Assembly (NCBI GenBank): GCA_902761375.1
Contig: CACWKB010000007.1
Coordinates: 1-56,319, forward strand
Reading direction: 5' to 3'
From: an uncultured Ruminococcus sp.
GTDB taxonomy: Bacteria > Bacillota > Clostridia > Oscillospirales > Acutalibacteraceae
DNA: 56,319 bases
Notes under the pieces: model-generated
Seen by the model: only the letters and a program-made list of their open reading frames with translations
Database searches by the model: none
What the model was told of the DNA's origin: nothing
In this document: positions 25,809-34,139 of the stretch, piece by piece
Numbering within the stretch: position 1 is the first letter of the stretch
Layout of the letters: the number at the start of each line of letters is the position of its first letter
Position numbers and translations under genes: made by a program

Positions 25809-26999
25809 ATGGCAAGAAAGCTTTTTACATCCGAATCCGTGACCGAGGGTCATCCCGACAAGGTCTGCGACTGCATTTCCGACGCGGTGCTCGACGCGGT
25901 GCTCGCTCAGGACAAAAACGCCCACGTAGCCTGCGAGACCACCGTCACCACCGGCGTGGTTCATATCATGGGCGAGATCTCGACCACGGCTAACGTCGAC
26001 TTCGCCGCTACCGCGCGTTCCGTGATCGACGACATCGGCTACAACGATCCCGCCTGCGGCTTTGACGCCAAAAGCTGCGCGGTGCTGGTCTCGATCGACG
26101 CCCAGTCTCCCGATATCGCTATGGGCGTCAACGAGAGCTACGAGAGCCGCGACGGCGAGGCTGACAGCGACGACCTCATCGGCGCGGGCGATCAGGGCAT
26201 GATGTTCGGCTACGCGACCGACGAGACCCCCGAGCTCATGCCGCTGCCCATCTCGCTGGCGCACAAGCTCGCAAAGCGCCTCACCGAGGTGCGCAAGAAC
26301 GGCACTCTCCCCTATCTGCGCCCCGACGGAAAGACTCAGGTCACCGTTGAGTATGACGACGACCGCGCCGTCAGGATCGACGCCGTCGTTGTCTCCACCC
26401 AGCACGACGAGGAGGCTGATCTGAGGACTATCCGCGACGACGTGATCCGCGAGGTCATCGAGCCGACCATCCCCGAGGGTCTGCTCGACGAGAACACCAA
26501 GATATTCGTAAACCCCACCGGCAGGTTCGTTATCGGCGGACCCGTGGGCGACTCCGGTCTGACCGGCAGAAAGATAATCGTCGATACCTACGGCGGCTTT
26601 TCGCGCCACGGCGGCGGAGCCTTCAGCGGCAAGGACCCTACAAAGGTCGACCGCAGCGCGGCGTACTACGCCAGATACATAGCCAAAAACCTCGTCGCGG
26701 CAGGGCTTGCAAGGCGCGCGGAGGTTCAGCTCGCCTACGCCATCGGAGTTGCGACTCCCGTTTCGGTCATGGTGGATTCCTTCGGTACCTCCGAATATTC
26801 GGACGAAAAGCTCGCCGAGGCGGTCAAGGCGGTGTTCGACTGCCGTCCGCGCTCGATCATCCGCGAGCTCAGGCTCACCGAGACCAAGTACCGTCCCCTC
26901 GCCGCCTACGGTCACATCGGCAGAGAGGAGCTCGGCGTTGCGTGGGAGAAAACCGACAAGGCGGACGAGCTCAGAGCCTACGCCGAAAAGAATTTTTAA
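25809..26999 (+). CDS. metK: S-adenosylmethionine synthase
   Basis: Makes SAM from methionine and ATP. 396 aa from [21 protein letters not shown]; this start follows TTGGAGCG and begins after the riboswitch terminator, while an upstream in-frame ATG lies inside the riboswitch. Signatures are GHPDKVCD, the [12 protein letters not shown] hexapeptide region and [19 protein letters not shown]. End-product repression through the SAM-I riboswitch is expected. A hairpin terminator follows, facing bioY. Confidence 0.97.
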   Translation: MARKLFTSESVTEGHPDKVCDCISDAVLDAVLAQDKNAHVACETTVTTGVVHIMGEISTTANVDFAATARSVIDDIGYNDPACGFDAKSCAVLVSIDAQSPDIAMGVNESYESRDGEADSDDLIGAGDQGMMFGYATDETPELMPLPISLAHKLAKRLTEVRKNGTLPYLRPDGKTQVTVEYDDDRAVRIDAVVVSTQHDEEADLRTIRDDVIREVIEPTIPEGLLDENTKIFVNPTGRFVIGGPVGDSGLTGRKIIVDTYGGFSRHGGGAFSGKDPTKVDRSAAYYARYIAKNLVAAGLARRAEVQLAYAIGVATPVSVMVDSFGTSEYSDEKLAEAVKAVFDCRPRSIIRELRLTETKYRPLAAYGHIGREELGVAWEKTDKADELRAYAEKNF

Positions 27000-27050
27000 G
27001 GCAGCAAGCCGGTTCGGAATTTTTTAAATATAAAACAGATCATTAGATTA

Positions 27051-27083
27051 AAACGGGCTCCCTTTTTATGGAAGCCCGTTTTG
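27051..27083. terminator. Bidirectional terminator between metK and bioY
   Basis: AACGGGCTCC and GGAAGCCCGTT arms around CTTTTTAT with one mismatch, with A-rich and T-rich flanks. It lies between convergent genes. Confidence 0.8.
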
Positions 27084-27105
27084 CATTGCTATTAAAAAAT
27101 CGGTA

Positions 27106-27684
27106 TCATCGCCCCTTGCCGAGCTTTGCGAGCGCGGCGTTGATCGGGATGGAGATCGCTGCGGCGGCGAGGCATTTTGCGACGTCGATCAGGATGAACG
27201 TCGAGGTCAGGGTAACCGCCGCGGTGAGGATATCCTTGCCTGTATACATTATAAAGCCGACTATGCCCGGGATATAAACGGCAGGCACGCCGACCAGCAC
27301 CGCAACGGCGGCTGTGCGGACGACGCCCCGTCTGCCCTTGCCGCTGCCCTTGAGCAGACTGACGAGAAAGGACGCGAGGATGAAGCCGACTATGAAGCCG
27401 CCCGTCGGCGAGAGCACCGCGCCGAAGCCGCCCTTGCCGCCTGAGAACACGGGCAGTCCCACGCAGCCCAGCAGCGTATACAGCGCCTGAGCGATCAGCG
27501 CCTCGAGCGGATCGAGCACCAGCGCGACGAGTATCACGGCGAAAACCTGCAGCGTTATCGGCACAAGTATCGGCAGCGGGATCGCCAGCGGCGACAGCAC
27601 GCACAACAGCGCCGCGCAGACCGCGATCCTCGCCGTTGAATACACCGACAGTCTCATTTTTGGCTTTGTTTTGATATCGTTCAT
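27106..27684 (-). CDS. bioY: Biotin transporter substrate-binding subunit BioY
   Basis: Integral-membrane S component of an ECF-type vitamin transporter, 192 aa, about six spans. Family marks are ALLCVLSPLAIPLPILVPITLQVFAV, GLPVFSGGKGGFGAVLSPTGGFIVGF and the C-terminal DVAKCLAAAAI stretch. GGGGGG lies 8 bases before the ATG. No biotin synthesis genes or ECF ATPase genes are here, so it would use a shared ECF module elsewhere. The promoter overlaps an inverted repeat that may be an operator. Confidence 0.94.
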   Translation of the reverse strand: MNDIKTKPKMRLSVYSTARIAVCAALLCVLSPLAIPLPILVPITLQVFAVILVALVLDPLEALIAQALYTLLGCVGLPVFSGGKGGFGAVLSPTGGFIVGFILASFLVSLLKGSGKGRRGVVRTAAVAVLVGVPAVYIPGIVGFIMYTGKDILTAAVTLTSTFILIDVAKCLAAAAISIPINAALAKLGKGR

Positions 27685-27716
27685 ATTGTCACCCCCCTTA
27701 GCGTTATTATGTTGAC

Positions 27717-27745
27717 ATTATAACCCTTTTGCGGTCAATTGTCAA
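27717..27745 (-). promoter_or_regulatory. Consensus promoter of bioY overlapped by an inverted repeat
   Basis: Minus strand: exact TTGACA (27740-27745), 17-bp spacer, exact TATAAT (27717-27722). TTGACA and TGTCAA bound an imperfect inverted repeat with inner GACC and GGGTT. A repressor could bind, BirA being the natural candidate, but the half-site gap (about 6-7 bp) is much shorter than known BirA operators. Confidence 0.7.
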
Positions 27746-27780
27746 TGGTATTCTCAAAGAAGGTTAACAATACAATGCGC

Positions 27781-27809
27781 TTGAAAAATCCGCGCCGATA
27801 TGTTAAAAT
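27781..27809 (+). promoter_or_regulatory. Promoter of the small zinc-finger membrane protein
   Basis: TTGAAA (27781-27786), 17-bp spacer, TAAAAT (27804-27809). Confidence 0.65.
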
Positions 27810-27894
27810 AGTTTTCAGACATTAAAAGGGCGATACGGAAATATTTATGAGGTCCTGCTCTTGAAAATAAAATGATTATCCGGGGATGATAAAA

Positions 27895-28269
27895 ATGAAA
27901 AAATGCGAATACTGCGGCAAGGAGATCTCATATCACGAGATCTATTGCAGCGACGAATGTCAGCGCATGGCGAACAGGCACTATGACCGCACAAGCAAAT
28001 TCCTGCGCCTGTTCTATTCGTTCAGCATGGTCGGCTTGATCGGGCTGACGATCGGACTGTTTTTGATGTCGTTCGCTCGCTTTATGGGCGGAGGACTCGC
28101 AATCGGCTGCTGTCTGCTCCTTGCGGTGCTGCTCTTTTTGCTCCCCATGCCGACGCAGGGCATGATCCGCAAGCGCGGCATCAAAAAGGCGGAGTTCATC
28201 TCGCGGATGGTAGGCTTCGGCTTCATAGCCATCGCCCTGCTCGTAGCAGGACTGATGATCTGGCTTTGA
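27895..28269 (+). CDS. Small zinc-finger membrane protein of unknown function
   Basis: 124 aa. N-terminal Cys4 zinc-binding motif, CEYCGKEISYHEIYCSDEC, then an Arg/His-rich linker and three membrane spans (about 40-62, 65-85, 100-123). The Cys4 part resembles small zinc-ribbon domains (DUF2116-like). ATG 27895 is preferred over 27886 because GGGG touches the first but lies 9 bases before the second. No partner gene suggests a role. Confidence 0.75.
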   Translation: MKKCEYCGKEISYHEIYCSDECQRMANRHYDRTSKFLRLFYSFSMVGLIGLTIGLFLMSFARFMGGGLAIGCCLLLAVLLFLLPMPTQGMIRKRGIKKAEFISRMVGFGFIAIALLVAGLMIWL

Positions 28270-28293
28270 AATATCAACGCGGGATTTTGTAAT

Positions 28294-28356
28294 GCGGAAT
28301 TCGGAATTCGGAATTATCGGGTCGCTCACTTCTCGCTTCTCACTTCTCGCTTCTCA
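28294..28356. repeat. Two adjacent heptamer arrays
   Basis: CGGAATT repeated three times (28294-28315), then alternating CACTTCT and CGCTTCT units (28325-28356). Both have a 7-bp period. They lie 26 bp after the zinc-finger gene and 78 bp before the next gene. Confidence 0.8.
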
Positions 28357-28434
28357 AAAAATTGAATAATCCTCCGAACTCCGTCCATACTATGTGTATG
28401 CGCCGGACATTCCGGGCGGAAGGAGGACATCAAA

Positions 28435-28671
28435 ATGATGATCATTGACAAAATCGCGCTGACGCTGCTTGTGATCGGCGGTCTCAACTGGGGCAGCGTC
28501 GGTATTTTTCAGTTCGACCTCGTCGGCTTCATCGGCGGCGGTCAGACGGGCGTGGTCAGCAGGATAATCTATATCCTTGTGGGACTTTCGGCGGTGTGGT
28601 GCATTTCGCTGCTCTTCCGCGACACGCGAACCACCGTCATCAGCGAACCCAATCACGCGACGACCTATTGA
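28435..28671 (+). CDS. DUF378 (YuzA-like) small membrane protein
   Basis: 78 aa with two membrane spans. It shows the DUF378 signature: DKIALTLLVIGGLNWGSVG at the N-terminus and RIIYILVGLSAVWCISLLF later. AAGGAGG lies 9 bases before the ATG (28435; codon 2 is also ATG). The family has no known function. A strong bidirectional terminator separates it from ackA. Confidence 0.88.
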   Translation: MMIIDKIALTLLVIGGLNWGSVGIFQFDLVGFIGGGQTGVVSRIIYILVGLSAVWCISLLFRDTRTTVISEPNHATTY

Positions 28672-28675
28672 TCAA

Positions 28676-28718
28676 AAAATGGTGTTGAAAAGGCAGAAGC
28701 TTTTCAACACCATTTTGT
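28676..28718. terminator. Bidirectional terminator between the DUF378 gene and ackA
   Basis: A 16-17-bp perfect stem beginning AAAATGGTGTTGAAAAG with loop GCAGAAG-like, flanked by A and T runs. Convergent genes on both sides. Confidence 0.88.
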
Positions 28719-28735
28719 TTTAGTTTATATAATTA

Positions 28736-29944
28736 TCACAGGCTCTCGACGATAGCCTTGGTATCTCTTGCGATGACCATTTCCTCATCGGTAGCGATCA
28801 GCTCTACGCGGATGGGCGAATCCTCAGCGGTGAGGGTTCCCTGTCTGCCGTGGATCATGTTGTTGTTGGCGTCCTTGTCAAGCTTTACGCCGAGGCAGCT
28901 CAGGTAATCGCAGACCTTCTCGCGCAGGATGGGCTGATTCTCGCCCAAGCCGGCGGTGAACACGATGCCGTCGCAGCCGCCGAGCGCCACAAAGTAGCTG
29001 CCGATGTACTGGGCGATCTGATAGTAGAGCATATCGTGCGCGAGCTTAGCGCGGGGATTGCCCGCCTGCTCCGCAGCGGTAACGTCTCTGTCGTCGCTTG
29101 AAACACCCGAAACGCCGAGCAGACCGGACTTCTTATTGAGCACAGCCGACATCTCGTCCATGCTCAGACCCTCCTTCTCGCCGATAAAGGTGACTACCGA
29201 GGGGTCGAGCGAGCCGGAGCGAGTACCCATCATGAAGCCGCCCAAAGGAGTGAGGCCCATGGTGGTGTCGATTACCTTGCCGCCGTCGATGGCGGTGATC
29301 GACGAGCCGTTGCCGATGTGGCAGGTGATGAGCTTGAGCTCCTCGATGGGCTTACCCATGAGCTCAGCCATCCTCGCGCTCACATAGCGGTGAGAGGTGC
29401 CGTGGAAGCCGTATTTTCTGACGCCGTACTTCTCGTAATACTCATAGGGAACGGCGAACATATAAGCCTTTTCGGGCATTGTCTGGTGGAACGCGGTGTC
29501 GAATACCGCGACCTGGGGAACCTCCTTGCCGAACACCTCGGTGCAGGCGTCGATTCCCTGGATGTGGGCGGGATTATGCAGAGGAGCCAGCGGAGACAGC
29601 TCCTTGATCTTTTCCAAAACGTCGGCGTCGATGAGCACGGAGCGGTCAAAATAAGCTCCGCCCTGTACTACGCGGTGACCGACAGCGGCGACCTCGTCGA
29701 GGCTCTTGATGGCGCCGTGCTCGGGGTCGAGCAGCGCGCATTTTACGGCTTCAAACGCCTGGGTGTGGTTCTTCATCTCGGCGGCGCGCTCGATCTTCTC
29801 GCCGTTCGACGCCTTGAAGCCGATGAACGAGCCGTCGGTGCCGATGCGCTCGCAGTTGCCCTTAGCCATTACCTGCTCGGTGGACATGTCGATAAGCTGG
29901 TATTTCAGAGAAGAGCTGCCCGCGTTGATTACTAATACTTTCAT
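28736..29944 (-). CDS. ackA: Acetate kinase
   Basis: Interconverts acetyl phosphate + ADP and acetate + ATP, the ATP-yielding end of acetate fermentation. 402 aa. Signatures: MKVLVINAGSSSLKYQL at the start, FHGTSHRYVS, GNGSSITAIDGGKVIDTTMGLTPLGG and GVSSDDRD. Start 29944 is chosen because the in-frame upstream ATG (29962) contains the AAGGGA ribosome site. No pta gene is adjacent. A promoter at 30130-30158 gives a ~178-nt leader with a stable three-stem structure. Confidence 0.97.
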   Translation of the reverse strand: MKVLVINAGSSSLKYQLIDMSTEQVMAKGNCERIGTDGSFIGFKASNGEKIERAAEMKNHTQAFEAVKCALLDPEHGAIKSLDEVAAVGHRVVQGGAYFDRSVLIDADVLEKIKELSPLAPLHNPAHIQGIDACTEVFGKEVPQVAVFDTAFHQTMPEKAYMFAVPYEYYEKYGVRKYGFHGTSHRYVSARMAELMGKPIEELKLITCHIGNGSSITAIDGGKVIDTTMGLTPLGGFMMGTRSGSLDPSVVTFIGEKEGLSMDEMSAVLNKKSGLLGVSGVSSDDRDVTAAEQAGNPRAKLAHDMLYYQIAQYIGSYFVALGGCDGIVFTAGLGENQPILREKVCDYLSCLGVKLDKDANNNMIHGRQGTLTAEDSPIRVELIATDEEMVIARDTKAIVESL

Positions 29945-30006
29945 TGGTATCAATCCCTTCATTTTTATTGAATTATGTATTTGATTACTTTATAATTGAT
30001 TATGCG

Positions 30007-30119
30007 GTTATGTGTCGGTATCGGGTCGCTCGGGATCGGCATTGACCTGCGTCCGGAGCCAAACGCATGCCATCCTGAGCTGGGCCCGGGACGGCAGCAT
30101 TGAGCTCTCCCCCAATAAC
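30007..30119 (-). ncRNA. Structured 5' leader of ackA, unidentified RNA motif
   Basis: On the ackA strand, GUUAU (30115-30119) pairs with AUAAC (30007-30011) to close the element. Inside are two stems: GCCGUCC (30089-30095) with GGAUGGC (30069-30075), and UGCGUU (30062-30067) with GACGCA (30048-30053). Both inner stems use a G-U pair that would be an A-C mismatch if the other strand were transcribed, which supports RNA made toward ackA. The remaining part contains two CAAUGC elements. It does not match any riboswitch class I can recall. It fills the ackA-tmcAL gap. Confidence 0.45.
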
Positions 30120-30129
30120 TAACTTTAAT

Positions 30130-30158
30130 ATTCTACATTAATCTTTCGGTTTTTGCAA
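30130..30158 (-). promoter_or_regulatory. Promoter of ackA
   Basis: Minus strand: TTGCAA (30153-30158), 17-bp spacer, TAGAAT (30130-30135), about 10 bp upstream of the structured leader. Confidence 0.65.
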
Positions 30159-30218
30159 GAGTTTTTGACAGAAAAAATCTATAAAAATGCAAAAGAATCG
30201 TAAAAAGAGGGTGTTTTT

Positions 30219-31358
30219 ATGGCTGTTGCCGTGATTTGTGAATTTAACCCGTTCCATAACGGGCATAAATATCTGCTCAGCGAGGCGAGGAGGCTCTCGG
30301 GCGGCGGTGTGCTCGCCGTGATGAGCGGCAGCTTCACCCAGCGCGGCGAGCCCGCGATAACCGACAAATTCAGCCGCGCCGCGGTCGCCCTGCGCCACGG
30401 AGCCGATCTGGTCGCGGAGCTCCCTGCCGCATACGCCGTCGCCTCAGCGCGCAGGTTCGCCCTCGGCGGAGTGAACGCCGCGCGGAGCTTTTCCTGCGTC
30501 GACTCCCTCGCCTTCGGCTGCGAGACCGACGACCTCGGTCTGCTTACCGCGGCGGCGCAGGCTTATGAGAACGCCGAGGTCAACCGCCTTGTCGCCCTGA
30601 AAATGCGCGACGGCGATTACTATCCGCGCGCGCTGGAGGCGGCGGTGCGCTCGATCCTGGGCGACGGCGCCGCGGACGTGCTGAAAAGCCCCAACAACGT
30701 GCTGGCGGTCGAGTATATCCGCGCGCTTAGGGACAGCGGGATACGCCCCCTGCCGGTAAAGCGCGTCGGCGCCGCCCACGACAGCGGCGAGGTCTGCGCT
30801 GGCTTTGCCTCGGCTTCGCTGATACGCGCACGCCTGCGCTCGGGCGAGGACGTGACCGGGCTGCTGCCCGAAGTGCCCGGGGATATCACCCGTCCCGAAA
30901 ATCTCGAGCGCGCCCTGCTCTGCCGCCTGAGGACGCTGACACGCGAGGAGCTCGCCGCGCTGCCCGAGGTGAACGAGGGCTTGGAGAACCGAATATACGA
31001 GGCTGTGCGCAAATATAATTCCGTAGAAGAAATATTATCGGCGGTCAAATCGAAGCGCTACACTCACGCGCGGCTGCGCCGCACACTCATCTGCGCCCTG
31101 CTCGACATCACCGAGGAGCTCCAGTCGCGCGGCGCCTCCTACGTCCGGGTGCTGGGCTTCAACACAGAGGGCGAAAAAATGCTGCGCTCCTGCGCTGCCG
31201 AGATCGTGACCTCGCCCGCCAAGGCGCTGAAGGACGGAGGCGAAAACGCCGAATTCCTGCGCGCCGACATACGCGCCTGCGACCTGCTCGGGGTATGCTT
31301 TGACCGGGTCAAGCCGGCCTCTCTGGATTTTTGCACAAAGATAATTCGGGAAAATTAG
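30219..31358 (+). CDS. tmcAL: tRNA(Met) cytidine acetate ligase
   Basis: Makes N4-acetylcytidine at the wobble position of elongator tRNA-Met from acetate and ATP. 379 aa. The nucleotidyltransferase motif HNGH is at residues 13-16 in ICEFNPFHNGHKYLL. MSGSFTQRGEPAITDKFSRA and FGCETDDL follow, all typical of the YlbM/TmcAL family. It is divergent from ackA; the two share acetate as metabolite, though a regulatory link is only suggested. No clear promoter was found. Confidence 0.93.
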   Translation: MAVAVICEFNPFHNGHKYLLSEARRLSGGGVLAVMSGSFTQRGEPAITDKFSRAAVALRHGADLVAELPAAYAVASARRFALGGVNAARSFSCVDSLAFGCETDDLGLLTAAAQAYENAEVNRLVALKMRDGDYYPRALEAAVRSILGDGAADVLKSPNNVLAVEYIRALRDSGIRPLPVKRVGAAHDSGEVCAGFASASLIRARLRSGEDVTGLLPEVPGDITRPENLERALLCRLRTLTREELAALPEVNEGLENRIYEAVRKYNSVEEILSAVKSKRYTHARLRRTLICALLDITEELQSRGASYVRVLGFNTEGEKMLRSCAAEIVTSPAKALKDGGENAEFLRADIRACDLLGVCFDRVKPASLDFCTKIIREN

Positions 31359-31430
31359 GCGAATTAACGAAGCGCGGCTGAAAAAGCTTAAAATTTTGCA
31401 AAAATATTTACATAAAAATGAAAAAACCTC

Positions 31431-31459
31431 TTGTATATTTGGCTAAAAGTTATTATAAT
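31431..31459 (+). promoter_or_regulatory. Promoter of the branching enzyme gene
   Basis: TTGTAT (31431-31436), 17-bp spacer, TATAAT (31454-31459). Confidence 0.7.
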
Positions 31460-31534
31460 AATATTAGATTGGTATCATTTAACATGACATAAAATCTGCA
31501 CGTAAAATAATCCAAACAGAAGAGAGGTTTTATT

Positions 31535-33700
31535 ATGGCATTTTCCCTTAATGACACAAGACCGCCCCTTGAGCAATTCCTTCAGGGCGAATCAGTGAGA
31601 GCGTACCACTTCCTCGGTTCTCACTTTGAGAACTGGGACGGCCGTCAGGGCGTAGTATTCAGAGTATGGGCGCCCAACGCCAAATCCGTTTCGGTCGTCG
31701 GTGACTTCAACGACTGGAACCTCGACGCCAACTATATGTACCGCATCTCCGATTCCGGCGTTTGGGAGCTGTTCGTAGAGGGACTCTGGGAGTTCTGCTG
31801 CTACAAGTACTGCGTGGAGACCCCGTGGAACGAGCGCATACTCAAGACCGACCCCTATGCCTTCCACTGCCAGACCAGACCCGACAACGCGTCGCGCACC
31901 TATCACATCTATGACTATCAGTGGCACGACGAGGACTGGTACAAGTTCAAGGCGGAGCATCCCCACAAGAAGATGCCGATCAACGTCTATGAGGTCAACG
32001 CCGGCTCATGGCGCAAGTATGAGGACGGCAATATGTTCAGCTACGGCAAGCTTGCCGACGAGCTGATTCCCTATGTCAAGGAAATGGGCTACACTCACAT
32101 CGAGTTCATGCCCCTCACCGAATACCCCTACGACGGAAGCTGGGGCTATCAGGTGACCGGCTACTTCGCCGCGACCTCGCGCTACGGCGAACCCAAGGAT
32201 CTGATGTATTTCATCGACCGCTGCCACCAGGAGGGCATCGGCGTTATCCTCGACTGGGTTCCCGCCCACTTCCCCAAGGACGCTCACGGCCTTGCACGCT
32301 TCGACGGCACCGGCTGCTATGAGTATGAGGACTGGAGGATCGGCGAGCACAAGGAATGGGGTACCTATATCTTCAACTACGGCCGCTATGAGGTCACCAG
32401 CTTCCTGCTGAGCTCGGCGATGTTCTGGCTGGATATGTATCACATCGACGGCATCCGCGTCGACGCTGTTGCCTCGATGCTCTACCTCGACTACAACCGC
32501 AAGGACGGCGAGTGGGTAGCCAACGCCTACGGCGGACGCGAGAACCTCGTCGCGGTGGACTTCCTGCAGAAGCTCAACACCGTTGTCCATATGTTCCACC
32601 CCGAGGCTATGATGATCGCCGAGGAGAGCACCGCGTGGCCGAACGTCACCCGTTATCCGATCGAGGGTCTGGGACTCGGCTTCGACTACAAGTGGAACAT
32701 GGGCTGGATGAACGACATGCTGTCCTACATCTCGCTCGATCCCCTGTGGAGAAATTATCACCACGACACCCTTACCTTCAGCATGGTCTATGCGTTCTCC
32801 GAGAACTTCATGCTGCCGATCTCTCACGACGAGGTCGTTTACGGCAAGGGCTCGCTCATCAATAAGATGCCCGGCGACTACGACCAGAAGTTCCAGGGCG
32901 TGCGCGGCTTTGTGTCCTACATGATGGCGCACCCCGGAAAGAAGCTCATGTTCATGGGCAGCGAGATCGGTCAGTTCGACGAGTGGAACGCCAACGAGCA
33001 GCTCCAGTGGGATCTGCTCGGCTACGAGAAGCACCGCCAGCTCAACCACTTCTTCGCCACCGTCAACAAGTTCTACCGCGACACGCCCGCTATGCACGAG
33101 AACGACTATGACTGGAACGGCTTCCAGTGGATCGCCCTCGACGACTATCAGAACAGCGTCATCGCCTTCCGCCGTATCGCCTACGACGGCAGCGAGATCA
33201 TCGCGGTCTGCAACTTCCAGCCCGTAACCCGCGAGCACTACCTCGTAGCCGTTCCCAAGTACGGCATCTATGAGGAGGTATTCAACTCCGAGGCGACCGA
33301 GTTCGGCGGAACCGGCATCGGCAATCCCGGCGATATCATGGCGATCAACAAGAAGAACCACGACCTCGACTACTGCTTCGAGCTCACGCTGCCGCCTCTC
33401 GGCGTATGCTTCTACAGACTCAAGCAGGAGCTTGAGCCTCCCAAGAAGCGCGTCAGAAAGAAGAAGGAAGAAGCCGAGGGCGAAGCTGCCGAGACCGTAA
33501 AGAAAGCAGAAAAGAAGCCCGCAGCCAAGAAAACCACCGCGAGAAAGGCGACCGTAAAGAAGGCGACAAAGAAGTCCGCAGCCAAAGCCGAGGCTCCCAA
33601 GGCTGAGGCTCCCAAGGCTGAGGCTCCCAAGGCTGAGGAAGCCAAAGCGGAAGCTCCCAAGGTGGAGGCTCCCAAGGCGGAGGAAGCCAAGGCTGAGTAA
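31535..33700 (+). CDS. glgB: 1,4-alpha-glucan branching enzyme with lysine/alanine-rich tail
   Basis: Introduces alpha-1,6 branches in glycogen. An N-terminal CBM48-like domain (VVFRVWAPNAKSVSVVGDFNDWN) precedes the GH13 barrel: IEFMPLTEYP, the nucleophile Asp in DGIRVDAVASMLYLDY, the acid/base Glu in MIAEESTAWP and the HD of PISHDEVVYGKGSL. Residues from about 632 to 721 are an unusual tail: a basic part (PKKRVRKKKEE, PAAKKTTARKATVKKATKKSA) like bacterial histone-H1 proteins, then AEAPK-type pentapeptide repeats. Normal GlgB proteins end after the beta domain. AGAGAGG precedes the ATG. No other glg gene is nearby. Confidence 0.95.
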   Translation: MAFSLNDTRPPLEQFLQGESVRAYHFLGSHFENWDGRQGVVFRVWAPNAKSVSVVGDFNDWNLDANYMYRISDSGVWELFVEGLWEFCCYKYCVETPWNERILKTDPYAFHCQTRPDNASRTYHIYDYQWHDEDWYKFKAEHPHKKMPINVYEVNAGSWRKYEDGNMFSYGKLADELIPYVKEMGYTHIEFMPLTEYPYDGSWGYQVTGYFAATSRYGEPKDLMYFIDRCHQEGIGVILDWVPAHFPKDAHGLARFDGTGCYEYEDWRIGEHKEWGTYIFNYGRYEVTSFLLSSAMFWLDMYHIDGIRVDAVASMLYLDYNRKDGEWVANAYGGRENLVAVDFLQKLNTVVHMFHPEAMMIAEESTAWPNVTRYPIEGLGLGFDYKWNMGWMNDMLSYISLDPLWRNYHHDTLTFSMVYAFSENFMLPISHDEVVYGKGSLINKMPGDYDQKFQGVRGFVSYMMAHPGKKLMFMGSEIGQFDEWNANEQLQWDLLGYEKHRQLNHFFATVNKFYRDTPAMHENDYDWNGFQWIALDDYQNSVIAFRRIAYDGSEIIAVCNFQPVTREHYLVAVPKYGIYEEVFNSEATEFGGTGIGNPGDIMAINKKNHDLDYCFELTLPPLGVCFYRLKQELEPPKKRVRKKKEEAEGEAAETVKKAEKKPAAKKTTARKATVKKATKKSAAKAEAPKAEAPKAEAPKAEEAKAEAPKVEAPKAEEAKAE

Positions 33701-33720
33701 AATCCGAATAAATAACCGCA

Positions 33721-33751
33721 ACAGCCGCTGCACCACGCAGCGGCTGTTTTT
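33721..33751 (+). terminator. Terminator of glgB
   Basis: ACAGCCGCTGC / GCAGCGGCTGT stem with a short ACCAC loop, then T5. Confidence 0.88.
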
Positions 33752-33879
33752 GAGATGAACTATAGGTTTGCTTTATCGAACAACGTCCGGTACATCGTAG
33801 GGGCAGACCCATGTGTCTTCCCTCTGCGCCGAGCTTTCTGTCATTCCGATTTCTGATAGAAAAACTTTGCATCCTATAC

Positions 33880-34030
33880 GGGCGGACACGCGGGTCCGCC
33901 CCTACTTCTCAAACTATTAACCGTTAACTATAAAACTCTGTCGGGCAGAGAACGCAAAAAAACTAATGCATTCCGGCTGCTCGACCGAAATTTTCAATTG
34001 TCCATTTTCAATTTTCAACTTTCAATTGTA
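33880..34030 (+). repeat. Mosaic intergenic repeat, copy B
   Basis: In order: perfect hairpin GGGCGGAC/GTCCGCCC (33880-33901) followed by CTAC, a period-7 block TTAACCG/TTAACTA/TAAAACT (about 33917-33938), the core TCGGGCA, GAACGCA, A-run, ATGCATTCC, CGACCGAAATT (33941-33992), and a period-7 block of TTTTCAA-like units (33991-34028). It ends 17 bp before the potA promoter. The rest of the 33752-33879 gap shows only a GTAGGGGCAGACCC-like fragment. Confidence 0.7.
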
Positions 34031-34046
34031 TCTCTGTATCTGAATA

Positions 34047-34075
34047 TTGACATTTGTGCCGCTTTGTCATATAAT
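34047..34075 (+). promoter_or_regulatory. Consensus promoter of potABC
   Basis: Exact TTGACA (34047-34052), 17-bp spacer, exact TATAAT (34070-34075), immediately after mosaic repeat B. Confidence 0.85.
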
Positions 34076-34139
34076 CTAAAATGGTTTCGCAGACATTGCG
34101 ACAAAAAGCAACAATTGAAATATAAAATGGGGGTTATAA

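Noticed and set aside
27711..27750. Standard BirA operator at bioY
   Set aside because: Half-sites are about 6-7 bp apart rather than the 14-16 bp of known operators, so only a generic operator candidate is kept.
32006..33736. Long minus-strand frame (576 aa) opposite glgB
   Set aside because: Shadow of the GH13 enzyme; no ribosome site, no recognisable domain.
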